35,991 nucleotides of DNA, taken from the NCBI GenBank assembly GCA_034434915.1, contig DAOTYE010000007.1, positions 1 through 35,991 of the forward strand, read 5' to 3'. Shown here in pieces: positions 1-8,187 of this stretch. Position numbers and translations under genes: made by a program. This DNA is from DAOTYE01 sp034434915. GTDB lineage: Bacteria > Chloroflexota > Dehalococcoidia > Dehalococcoidales > RBG-16-60-22. Each line of letters begins with the position of its first letter. The stretch's first letter is position 1. Below the pieces are notes generated by a model that worked only from the letters and a program-made list of their open reading frames with translations, was not told where the DNA came from and searched no databases.

Positions 1-833
1 GCGGCTTGGGTCGCCTCAAGAAGCTGATGGATAAGGGTGGCCCCCAGCAGGGGAATCTTATTGGCTTCTGCGGCAGACAGAATAAGACCCAGGTCCTTTA
101 CCATCAGGTCAACAGTGAACCCGGGAGCGAAGTCTTTGTTCGCCGGGCTATCAGGGAGTACTCCCGGGACAGGCACCCGCGTCTGCAATACCCAGCTATT
201 GCCAGAGCTGGCGGTGGCCACTTCATACAGCACCCTGGGGTCAGCGCCCAGCCGGGTGCCGAAGAGGAAACCTTCAAAGACACCCATACCTGCCAGTGCT
301 GCCATAAGGTTGTTTGCCAGCTTCACCACTTCACCCATACCGACATCGCCCACGTGGAAGATTTTCTTGCCCATGACATCAAGGATGGGCTTGCATTTCT
401 CAAAGACTTCTTTTTTGCCGCCTACCATGATGGATAAGGTGCCATCAGCCGCTTTGGGAGGAGCGCCGCTTACCGGCGCATCTATCATCTCAATCCCTTT
501 TTCAGACGCGGCGGCAGCCACCTTGCGGGTTACCATCGGGTCTATGGTGCTCATATCAATAATCGTGTTGCCCTTTTTCAAGCCGGCAAGGATACCACTG
601 GGACCGAACATCACCTGCTCAACATGAGGAGAAGAGGTAAGCATGGTGATGACTACCTCTGATTTTTCCGCTACTTCTTTAGGGGAACTGGCAGCAGTTG
701 CCCCGGCGGAGACCAGTTCCTTCACCGGTTGAGGATTGATGTCATAGACGGTGAGCGGATACTTAGCCTTAACCAGGTTAAGCGCCATCCCTTTGCCCAT
801 GAGCCCGAGTCCAATAAATCCTATTCTTTCCAT
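1..833 (-). CDS. 3-hydroxyisobutyrate dehydrogenase-family NAD(P)-dependent oxidoreductase (3' end cut off)
   Basis: This beta-hydroxyacid dehydrogenase would oxidise a short 3-hydroxy acid, or reduce the matching semialdehyde, with NAD(P). Translation of the minus strand from the ATG at 833-831 starts MERIGFIGLGLMGKGMA, the Rossmann GxGxxG nucleotide-binding motif. The substrate-binding segment DAPVSGAPPKAADG lies near residue 120 and the catalytic-lysine helix GEVVKLANNLMAAL near residue 170. The frame is open to the window edge after 277 codons. The family usually has about 290-300 residues, so only the last few are missing. It sits 36 nt downstream of the phosphotriesterase-family gene and is probably co-transcribed with it. 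The exact substrate (3-hydroxyisobutyrate, tartronate semialdehyde or another acid) cannot be read from sequence. Confidence 0.88.
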   Translation of the reverse strand, partial: MERIGFIGLGLMGKGMALNLVKAKYPLTVYDINPQPVKELVSAGATAASSPKEVAEKSEVVITMLTSSPHVEQVMFGPSGILAGLKKGNTIIDMSTIDPMVTRKVAAAASEKGIEMIDAPVSGAPPKAADGTLSIMVGGKKEVFEKCKPILDVMGKKIFHVGDVGMGEVVKLANNLMAALAGMGVFEGFLFGTRLGADPRVLYEVATASSGNSWVLQTRVPVPGVLPDSPANKDFAPGFTVDLMVKDLGLILSAAEANKIPLLGATLIHQLLEATQA

Positions 834-869
834 GTTTCTACCGCCTTTCTCTTTTAATTAATTATTTTA

Positions 870-1940
870 CTAAACAAAAGTGAAAATCCGTCTGGGGTTT
901 TCAATCATGATAGTATCTATCTGCTTCTGGGTCATGCCTTTGTCCCGCATCAGCGGCACGGCATAGTTCAAGATATGGGCATAGCCTCTGCCGCCATATT
1001 TCACCCGCCAGCATTTGAAACAGATATCCTGCGAGATGAGAATCTGCTTGAGGAAACCCTCATCAATAAGACGCATAATTTCATCCACGCGCCCGGCATC
1101 ATTGGTAAGGTAAATGCCGGAGCCTTTGTAAAGAGTCATTGGCACATAACCTTCCCAGCCGAAGACGTCATACTCAAGGTAACAGCCTGTCTTGCCAATC
1201 TCCACGCGCGCCTTGTGGTCGCGGACGCGGTTATCAATGTGACAGATGATGACCCGCTGAAGGTCAGCGCCTGCTTTATCTAAGACGTCAATGGCTTCCA
1301 GCGCACCGATATTGTTTTTCCTACCCGGATGCACACTGAGCGGCGCGCCGGTCATTTTTTGAGCCAGGGCGGCCGCGCGCAGAGCTTTTTTCTCATTCTG
1401 ATGCATCGGGTAGGAACAGCCTATCTCACCGATGAGTCCCGCGCGGATGGTCGTGCCCTGAGCGCCTTCCGTTATATCCCGGACAATCTCTTCTGCAATC
1501 TCTTCCTCTGATTTCTCCGCCAAGTCTTTGGGATGACTGCCCGCCAGGTAATGGCCGGAGCCCATGATGATGTTAAGCCCGGTAGCTCTTGAGATGCGGG
1601 CAAGCGCCAGCGGGTCGCGCCCGATGCCCACATTGGTTACATCAACAATGGTATTGCCACCAGCTTTTTTGAAAAGCATCGCCTCTTCAATGGCTTCCTG
1701 CTCATCTAGCATGTTCATATTGTCAAGGTTATTTGAGGGATGATGGTATAGCCAGTTCAGGATTTCAATGCTCACTGGCTGGTAGGCGAAGTGCTTATCA
1801 CTGGCAGCAGGTGGTTCCACGAAGTTAGCCGCGCCGTGTGAAATAAAGAGATGTTCGTGAGGCAGGGTAATCCCCAGGTCACCAGGATTGATGAGTCCGA
1901 GCACGGTCTGGGCTTTGCCGGCGAATTTTGATATGGCCAT
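870..1940 (-). CDS. Phosphotriesterase-family metal-dependent hydrolase
   Basis: This is a 356-residue TIM-barrel amidohydrolase of the phosphotriesterase (aryldialkylphosphatase) family, expected to be a cytosolic metal-dependent hydrolase of esters or lactones. The N-terminal metal motif LPHEHLF (HxH) lies near residue 27. The segment GLIGEIGC has a glutamate where classical phosphotriesterase has the carbamylated lysine. Further metal-ligand histidines are in LSVHPG and IICHID, and a conserved aspartate is in SQDICF. The start is supported by an AGGAG Shine-Dalgarno sequence just upstream of the ATG at 1940. It heads a likely two-gene unit with the dehydrogenase at 1-833. The glutamate variant matches phosphotriesterase homology proteins more than true organophosphate hydrolases, so the substrate is unknown. 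Confidence 0.85.
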   Translation of the reverse strand: MAISKFAGKAQTVLGLINPGDLGITLPHEHLFISHGAANFVEPPAASDKHFAYQPVSIEILNWLYHHPSNNLDNMNMLDEQEAIEEAMLFKKAGGNTIVDVTNVGIGRDPLALARISRATGLNIIMGSGHYLAGSHPKDLAEKSEEEIAEEIVRDITEGAQGTTIRAGLIGEIGCSYPMHQNEKKALRAAALAQKMTGAPLSVHPGRKNNIGALEAIDVLDKAGADLQRVIICHIDNRVRDHKARVEIGKTGCYLEYDVFGWEGYVPMTLYKGSGIYLTNDAGRVDEIMRLIDEGFLKQILISQDICFKCWRVKYGGRGYAHILNYAVPLMRDKGMTQKQIDTIMIENPRRIFTFV

Positions 1941-1978
1941 CTTTTAACTCCTTACTTTAAGATGTTTGAGTAAAAGCA

Positions 1979-2036
1979 AGCGTGTCCCACAAGAAGAACT
2001 CAGGAAACTTGAGGCAATTCTTCATGGGAGCACGCT
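1979..2036 (-). terminator. Long hairpin, probable terminator of glgC or leader of the downstream gene
   Basis: The arms are nearly perfect: AGCGTG (1979-1984) with CACGCT (2031-2036), TCCCA (1985-1989) with TGGGA (2025-2029), GAAGAA (1993-1998) with TTCTTC (2018-2023), and CTCA (1999-2002) with TGAG (2010-2013). That gives about 21 pairs around a 7-nt loop. On the minus strand it follows the glgC stop and is trailed by a T-rich stretch (TTGCTTTTACTC), as expected for an intrinsic terminator. It also lies 38 nt before the phosphotriesterase-family start, so attenuation is possible. Confidence 0.6.
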
Positions 2037-2090
2037 AGGTGCATAGTAGTCCACTTAACCCGGTTTGTCAAGGCTCAGTCAGTTCTGAAG

Positions 2091-3362
2091 CTATAAGAGT
2101 GACTGCCCCGTCCGCTTTATCTCCATCTTTTTGGGCGCGACGACTATGCCCGAAGGCGAAATGGAACAGCCGCGGCGCTTGTCTTCTTCATGGTCATAGC
2201 CGAGAGTGACACCGGCGTGAACTCTCACCTGTTTGTCAAGAATAGCGCGCCTGACGCGGGCTCCCGGCTCAATGATAGTATCGTCAAAGATAATGGAATG
2301 TTCCACCACCGCATCTCTTTCTACTATTACGCCCGGAGAAAGGATGGAATTATATACGGTGCCGCCGCTGATGATACAGCCATCTGACACCAGTGATTCC
2401 AGAATTCTTCCTCCCAGAATACATTTGGTGGGGGGCATAATGCGGTGATAGGTGCGGAAAGCCCATTTTTCTCCGTACAGGTTAAACATGGGAGCCACAC
2501 CCACCAGGTCCATGCTTGCCTCGTAATAGGAATCAATTGTACCTACATCCTTCCAGTAAGAAGAATCTGAAGTCCGTTCCACCAGTATCTTCTCCCGGAC
2601 GCCGTGCACCACTTCAGTGACCACATCCTCTATCCGGTTCTCTTTCTCAAAGTCATAGACATAAATACTCTTGTATTTCTTAATCATCTTGGGAATAATA
2701 TGCTTGCCGAAGTCCTCCTCTTTTCCTTTCAAGACCTCTCTCAGGACGCTGGTGTTAAAAAGGTAGATGCCCATTGAAGCCAGGACGTAGTCCGGAGAAC
2801 CGGGTATGGTCTTAGGCTCAGCCGGCTTTTCTTCAAAGCCCACGAGCCGGAATTTACTGTCCACTTCCAGCACGCCAAGTCTACCTGCCGCTTCAGTTTT
2901 CCTTGCCCTGACGGCAGACAGGGTCATGCAAGCCTTCCTTGCCCGGTGATATGATAAAAGCTGAGCGTAGTTCATTTTATAGATGTGGTCGCCGGAGAGT
3001 ATCAGCACGTAGTCAAATTCATCTCTCACCAGATTCAGATTCTGGCGGACAGCATCAGCAGTGCCGCGGTACCAGACGGCACCTATCTTCTGCTGGGCTG
3101 GTATACAATAGACGAAATCTCCCAGCCCGGCGCTGGAAATACCCCATCCTTCTTGGATATGGCGACTGAGGGACTCAGAGCGGTACTGGGTTAGGACAAA
3201 GATTTGCCGCAGTCCCGAGTTAATGCAATTGCTCAGGGTGAAGTCAATGAGACGGAACTTGCCACCAAAAGGCACAGAAGCCTTGGAACGCTCTCTGGTC
3301 AGAGGTTGCAGCCGTTCTCCCGCACCACCTGCCATGATTATCACCAACGTTTTTACCGGCAT
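2091..3362 (-). CDS. glgC: Glucose-1-phosphate adenylyltransferase
   Basis: GlgC makes ADP-glucose from glucose-1-phosphate and ATP, the committed step of glycogen synthesis in the cytosol. The N-terminal nucleotidyltransferase signature is clear (IIMAGGAGERLQPLT, then SKASVPFGGKFRLIDFTLSN), followed by SGDHIYKMNY and a C-terminal left-handed beta-helix with repeated I/V-x-x-G-x steps. The open frame reaches 3410, but the ATG at 3362 is preferred: the protein then begins MPVKTLVIIMAGG like the family, and GGAGGAGGTGA stands at the right distance upstream. Length from there is 423 residues, normal for GlgC. It diverges from glgA. Confidence 0.95.
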   Translation of the reverse strand: MPVKTLVIIMAGGAGERLQPLTRERSKASVPFGGKFRLIDFTLSNCINSGLRQIFVLTQYRSESLSRHIQEGWGISSAGLGDFVYCIPAQQKIGAVWYRGTADAVRQNLNLVRDEFDYVLILSGDHIYKMNYAQLLSYHRARKACMTLSAVRARKTEAAGRLGVLEVDSKFRLVGFEEKPAEPKTIPGSPDYVLASMGIYLFNTSVLREVLKGKEEDFGKHIIPKMIKKYKSIYVYDFEKENRIEDVVTEVVHGVREKILVERTSDSSYWKDVGTIDSYYEASMDLVGVAPMFNLYGEKWAFRTYHRIMPPTKCILGGRILESLVSDGCIISGGTVYNSILSPGVIVERDAVVEHSIIFDDTIIEPGARVRRAILDKQVRVHAGVTLGYDHEEDKRRGCSISPSGIVVAPKKMEIKRTGQSLL

Positions 3363-3439
3363 CAGGTTCACCTCCTCCTGGCGTATTTTCATCACGCTTG
3401 AGCATGGCAAGCTTCTGCTTGACTTACACCGCCCTACTT

Positions 3440-3468
3440 ATGGTATGGTTTCATCTGATATTTGTCAA
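3440..3468 (-). promoter_or_regulatory. Predicted sigma70-type promoter of glgC
   Basis: On the minus strand TTGACA (3468-3463) is followed after 17 nt by TACCAT (3445-3440). The -35 is perfect and the -10 matches 4 of 6 consensus bases. It lies about 80 nt upstream of the preferred glgC start. Confidence 0.5.
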
Positions 3469-3490
3469 TAGTATCAGTTTGAAATCCCCT

Positions 3491-3521
3491 TTGAGACAAA
3501 AGACGGGGAAAGGGATATAAT
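3491..3521 (+). promoter_or_regulatory. Predicted promoter of glgA
   Basis: TATAAT at 3516-3521 is a perfect -10. The best -35 is TTGAGA at 3491-3496 with a long 19-nt spacer. Transcription would start about 28 nt before the glgA ATG. Confidence 0.45.
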
Positions 3522-3555
3522 AGAGTCAATAGCTAATATCAAGAGCGGCCGAGGG

Positions 3556-5082
3556 ATGAAGCAAACTCCTGCAACCAACAACAGTGACCGGTCTTCTCTG
3601 AGTCTAAAGGTGACCATGGCTTCCCCGGAAATCGCCCCCTTTGCCAAGACCGGGGGGCTGGCTGATGTGCTGGGTTCACTGCCAAAAGCGCTGGCAAAGC
3701 TTGGCATAAAGCTCACTCTCATCATGCCAGCACACCGTTCCGTGCTTCAGGGAAACTTCAATCTGGAAGACACCGGCATGCGCATTGTAGCGCCAGTGTC
3801 AAACCGGGAAGAAGAAGGGTGCTTACTAAGAACTACTATCAATGGTTCTATCCCGGTCTATTTTATCCGGCATGACCGTTACTTTGACCGCGAGCCACCC
3901 TACAGCACACCGAAAGGGGACTACCCTGATAATGCAGAACGGTTCGTCTTTTTTTCCCGTGCTGTCCTTGAAGTTCTGAAACTGGACCCCCCTGATATTC
4001 TCCATGCTCATGACTGGCAGTCCGCACTGGCAATAGCTTTTCTGAAAACACAGCCATATCTTTACCCGGAGCTCTGCTCAACAAAGACCGTCTTCACCAT
4101 CCATAATCTGGGTTACCAGGGCATCTTCTGGCATCTGGACTGGCACCTCCTGAAACTGGATTGGAGCTTCTTCACTCCCCGTTTTCTAGAGTTTTATGGC
4201 AAAATCAACTTTCTCAAAGGTGGGCTTGTTTTTGCGGACACCATCACCACCGTCAGCCCCACCTACGCTGAGGAGATTAAAACAGCGGAACAGGGCTTCG
4301 GGCTGGAGGGAGTCCTTCAAGAGAGAGCGGCTGACCTCATCGGCATTCTTAACGGTGCAGACTACAACCAGTGGAACCCGGAAACGGACACGCTCATCAG
4401 TCAGAACTACCACCAGTCAGACCTCTCAGGAAAGCGAATCTGTAAAGCTGACCTCCAGCAGATTTTTAACCTTCCGCCCTTGCCAGAAGTCCCCGTCATC
4501 GGTATGGTGTCCCGCCTAACATCGCAAAAGGGGTTTGACCTCCTGGAAAAAGCGATTGACACGCTTCTTGAAAGAGATATACAACTCGTTATCCTGGGCA
4601 CCGGAGAAAGCCGTTACCAGGACTTCTTCAGCAAGATTCCAGCCGCCTACCCCGGCAAGGCAGGAGTCCAGATAGCTTTCAGTGAACCCCTCGCACACAA
4701 GGTCATCGCCGGTTCAGATATGTTTCTCATGCCTTCCCGTTATGAACCGGGCGGGCTGACCCAGGTGTACGGCCTCAAGTACGGGACTATCCCTGTTGTT
4801 CGGGCTACTGGTGGACTGAAAGATACCGTTCAGCAGTTTGACCCGAAGACGGGAAAAGGAAATGGTTTCACTTTTGAAGGATACGATGAAATCAGCCTGC
4901 TAAATGCTTGCGACCAGGCTCTTGCTGTCTTCCTGGAAAAAGATACCTGGCGGGCGCTAATAAAAAATGCGATGGCGGCAGAGTTTTCCTGGGAACGTTC
5001 CGCCCACGAATATAAAAGCCTCTATCAGAAACTCCTGAAAAAGACGCATCCCCTTTTCCGCGGTTCTGAGCGCTACTTTTAG
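3556..5082 (+). CDS. glgA: Glycogen synthase (ADP-glucose type, GT5)
   Basis: GlgA transfers glucose from ADP-glucose to the non-reducing end of an alpha-1,4-glucan. The N-terminal ADP-glucose-binding motif KTGGLADVLG starts at residue 31, preceded by the beta-strand and helix ASPEIAPFA. The C-terminal half has the GT-B donor-site segments MVSRLTSQKGFDLL and MPSRYEPGGLTQ. At 508 residues it is slightly longer than usual because of about 17 extra N-terminal residues. Starting at the internal methionine (3616) would remove the first strand, so 3556 is kept. Its stop overlaps the treY stop by 4 bp in convergent orientation. Together with glgC it makes the glucan on which TreY could act. Confidence 0.95.
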   Translation: MKQTPATNNSDRSSLSLKVTMASPEIAPFAKTGGLADVLGSLPKALAKLGIKLTLIMPAHRSVLQGNFNLEDTGMRIVAPVSNREEEGCLLRTTINGSIPVYFIRHDRYFDREPPYSTPKGDYPDNAERFVFFSRAVLEVLKLDPPDILHAHDWQSALAIAFLKTQPYLYPELCSTKTVFTIHNLGYQGIFWHLDWHLLKLDWSFFTPRFLEFYGKINFLKGGLVFADTITTVSPTYAEEIKTAEQGFGLEGVLQERAADLIGILNGADYNQWNPETDTLISQNYHQSDLSGKRICKADLQQIFNLPPLPEVPVIGMVSRLTSQKGFDLLEKAIDTLLERDIQLVILGTGESRYQDFFSKIPAAYPGKAGVQIAFSEPLAHKVIAGSDMFLMPSRYEPGGLTQVYGLKYGTIPVVRATGGLKDTVQQFDPKTGKGNGFTFEGYDEISLLNACDQALAVFLEKDTWRALIKNAMAAEFSWERSAHEYKSLYQKLLKKTHPLFRGSERYF

Positions 5083-8000
5083 TCTGAAATGAGCTCAAGC
5101 GCGGCTACCGGGAACACTTTCAGTGCGTCCGCCAGCAGGATGTCAGCCCCCCTCTCGCGGTGCCCGGTGGTAACCGTCTCACCGGTGTAGAGATTTTTAA
5201 AGTTCTCCCCGGTTAGATTGTGTGGCAGGATGATATGAGTATCCCCCCACGCTTCAATGCCCAATGGCGGCTTAGCGCCATTGCGGGTCAGCCCTGCTAT
5301 TAGCCTGGGCGCAATTACAATCAGCTCCCGCTTGCCTCTTTTCCAGGCAAAGGCACAGACGTGATTCTTCTTTGTGCCCGCGACTTTCAAAGGAATATAA
5401 GAGCCTTCATTAAAGAGCTCGGCATTGGTACGGCGGTAGGTGAGGGATTTCCAGGTGACATAAAGTTTTATGCGCCCGTCCCCGGCTCCAGCCAGCAGCT
5501 TTTTCGCCACGTCCACCTGACGGTAAGCTAACATCATTTTCTTTATTTGCTTGAGAAGATTTGCGCAATAGGAAAAATCCACCGGACGGCGGTTGTCCGG
5601 GTCAGTGAGATTGTAGGTCCATATTTCATTACCCTGATAAATGTCCGGCGTTCCCGGGGAAAACAGTTTGATGACAACTTGAGAGAGTGAATTATACCAG
5701 CCGCAGGTAACTATCACCCGGTTGAAATTCTTAAAATCGGAAAGGAAGGCATTTGACTCTGACGGTTCCAAGATTGCCGCGATAAATTGGCTGATACCCT
5801 GCTCGTAAGCAGTGTTAGGGCTGACCCAGCTGGTATGAACCTTGGCTTCTCTTACTGCTTTGAGCATATAAGTCTGGATTCTCTCAAGGTAAGACGCCTG
5901 TTCTTCTTTAGTGATATCCTCCCAGGGATATGTCCCCAGCAGTGTCTGATAGATGAGATATTCCTCATTGCCATCTGGGATGATATCACTGTTCACCGCA
6001 ATCTTCTTACTCCGGTTCATCCGGCTCCAGCGTGCCAGAGCGGCGCGCCATTCTCTGGGCATCTCTGACAGTACGTTAATCCGGGCGCGGACGTCCTCAC
6101 TCCGCTTGGAATCATGAGAGGAAGTGGCGATAAATGAGTGGGGTCTGGTTCTGTGCTTGATGAGATTATGACGCTGAAATTCTTCCACGGAGGTGCCAAA
6201 TCTCTGCGGGTAACCTCCCACCTCACAAAGAGATGCCAGCGGATTATAGAGATAGAAAGCGGTATCTTCCATGCCTTTTGCCATCACGGGACCGGTAAAC
6301 TGCTGGAAGCGCATCACGAAAGCACGCTGGTCATTGAGAGCTTCATCGCTGAGACCGGGAGGGTACTGGAGCAAAAGCGTGTTTCTGACAAAGTCAAAGA
6401 TGGCGGAGCTCACTGCCGGATTGCGTTTCTTTGCTTCAAAAATGGCATTATTGATGACAGCCTGGTCACTTTCATCAACAGTGTCCTCATAGGCATTGAT
6501 GTACGTGCGATAAACCGGAAAACAGGCGATGACTTCGCGTATGGCATCTCGCAAGCTGTTCAGCGTGAAATCACGGTACTGCCATCTCTTTTCCGCCAGC
6601 TTGCTCAACTGGTGAGCCAGAATGTTGATTTCAGCAGACATGGTGGTTCTCATGACCAGATTCTTACAGTGGTAGACAATATCCGGGAAATCCGTCATGT
6701 TATGGGTGAACCAGCGGTAAGTATCCAGCATGGCTCCCTGATGGCTTCTATCAATGAAAATCTGGTTCAGTGCAATCATGAACTCATAACCGGTAGTACC
6801 ATCTATGGGCCAGCTGTCCCGCAGAGCTTCTTTTTCACTCAGAATCTTCTCCACGACGACAAAGACGGGTCTTATCGCTGGTGAAGCAGGATTACTGGCT
6901 CTTTCCTGGTCAAAACGTTGGGACAGTTTTTCTTCCAGCTCCGCACGGTCAGCCTTGGGGAATTGGATATCAAGCTCAGCTTTGCGCAGGCAGAGGTCAA
7001 CCCATGCCGCTTTTTGCAGCCGCCAGAGGTAGCTTTCCGGGTTGAAAAGACCATCTACATGGTCAATCCTGACACCGGTTATTGCTCCTGTTACCAGGAG
7101 CTCTCTCAGTAGACGGTGGGTCTCACTGAAGACCACAGGGTCCTGCATCCTGAGTGCCACAAGCTCATTGATGTCAAAAAACCGGCGGTAATTAATCTCT
7201 TCTGCCGCAACCCTCCAGTAACTGAGACGATATGCCTGCGCTTCTAACAGGTTGTGGAGACGGCTGAAGCTGTAGCTGTCCCCCACTTTGCCATTAAGAA
7301 TCTTCACCTCAGCGTCAATCGCTTTCTTGATTTCCTCGTTTTTCTGATAAAGTCCCCACAGGCGCCTCTCTATAATTTCTCCTTCACGATGCCTTTCCGC
7401 ACTCTTCTCCGGGGTGGTCTCATGGCGCTCCGGCAGGTTTTTGCAGGCAGTAACGATACTCTGTAACTCCAGATAATCAGCATTTTCCGTGCCAAGAACT
7501 GATTGGAGCGTGCTCAAACACGAATCAAGCACTGTTACAGCAGTCTTGGGGTCAATGGGAAGGCTATGATTGTGATACTTGATGGCAAACGCACCCTCCT
7601 CAAAAGTGAGCACAAGCATCCCTTTTTCCAGCACCACGCCATAAAGGTCTTCAAGAATTGGCAGGAGGACCTTTTGATGCAGTTCTGGCTTGATTGGCTC
7701 CCAGTCAATGTCAAAAAAACGGGAATGAAACGAGCTTGGTCCGTTTTTCAGGATATCCTGCCAGCGGGGATTGTCAAAGATGCCCATATGGTTCGGGATG
7801 AAGTCTAATATCTGTCCCATGGTGAATTTCTGGAGCTGACTGACAAAATGGTTAAAATCTTTCCTGGAACCAATCTCCGGGTTAATGGCATTGTGGTCAG
7901 AGATATCATATCCGTGCATACTCCCGGAACGGGCTCTCAGATAGGGAGATGCGTAACAGTCCGTGATGCCAAGCTCATACAAGTAAGGAACAACCTTGCT

Positions 8001-8126
8001 GGCATCACGGAAGGTAAAGGAACGGTTAAACTGGAGACGATAGACAGATACGGGCAAGCGCTTGCGTTCAGCTACCCCTCTCCTAACGGACTCTACTAAC
8101 TCATCAATAAAAGTGTCATTAACCAT
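5079..8126 (-). CDS. treY: Malto-oligosyltrehalose synthase (TreY, GH13)
   Basis: TreY isomerises the reducing-end alpha-1,4 linkage of malto-oligosaccharides to the alpha,alpha-1,1 linkage of trehalose. The start VYRLQFNRSFTF, then YASPYLRARSGSMHGYD and ILDFIPNHMGI, are diagnostic of this GH13 subfamily. VRIDHVDGLFNP carries the catalytic aspartate region, and GTPDIYQGNEIW lies near the C-terminus. At 1015 residues it is at the long end for TreY. It is the last gene of the minus-strand operon, 61 nt after the GH57 gene. No treZ partner is present in the window. The ATG at 8126 has no obvious Shine-Dalgarno sequence, so the start is less certain than the identity. Confidence 0.93.
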   Translation of the reverse strand: MVNDTFIDELVESVRRGVAERKRLPVSVYRLQFNRSFTFRDASKVVPYLYELGITDCYASPYLRARSGSMHGYDISDHNAINPEIGSRKDFNHFVSQLQKFTMGQILDFIPNHMGIFDNPRWQDILKNGPSSFHSRFFDIDWEPIKPELHQKVLLPILEDLYGVVLEKGMLVLTFEEGAFAIKYHNHSLPIDPKTAVTVLDSCLSTLQSVLGTENADYLELQSIVTACKNLPERHETTPEKSAERHREGEIIERRLWGLYQKNEEIKKAIDAEVKILNGKVGDSYSFSRLHNLLEAQAYRLSYWRVAAEEINYRRFFDINELVALRMQDPVVFSETHRLLRELLVTGAITGVRIDHVDGLFNPESYLWRLQKAAWVDLCLRKAELDIQFPKADRAELEEKLSQRFDQERASNPASPAIRPVFVVVEKILSEKEALRDSWPIDGTTGYEFMIALNQIFIDRSHQGAMLDTYRWFTHNMTDFPDIVYHCKNLVMRTTMSAEINILAHQLSKLAEKRWQYRDFTLNSLRDAIREVIACFPVYRTYINAYEDTVDESDQAVINNAIFEAKKRNPAVSSAIFDFVRNTLLLQYPPGLSDEALNDQRAFVMRFQQFTGPVMAKGMEDTAFYLYNPLASLCEVGGYPQRFGTSVEEFQRHNLIKHRTRPHSFIATSSHDSKRSEDVRARINVLSEMPREWRAALARWSRMNRSKKIAVNSDIIPDGNEEYLIYQTLLGTYPWEDITKEEQASYLERIQTYMLKAVREAKVHTSWVSPNTAYEQGISQFIAAILEPSESNAFLSDFKNFNRVIVTCGWYNSLSQVVIKLFSPGTPDIYQGNEIWTYNLTDPDNRRPVDFSYCANLLKQIKKMMLAYRQVDVAKKLLAGAGDGRIKLYVTWKSLTYRRTNAELFNEGSYIPLKVAGTKKNHVCAFAWKRGKRELIVIAPRLIAGLTRNGAKPPLGIEAWGDTHIILPHNLTGENFKNLYTGETVTTGHRERGADILLADALKVFPVAALELISD

Positions 8127-8187
8127 ATCACGTGAAAACTGGGAGGAACAGGCAACCTTTATATCCTAGAGCTAATGAGTGAGTAAG

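Noticed and set aside
6138..6884. 248-codon plus-strand frame
   Set aside because: It lies antisense inside treY, whose conserved GH13 motifs are unambiguous; no recognisable domain.
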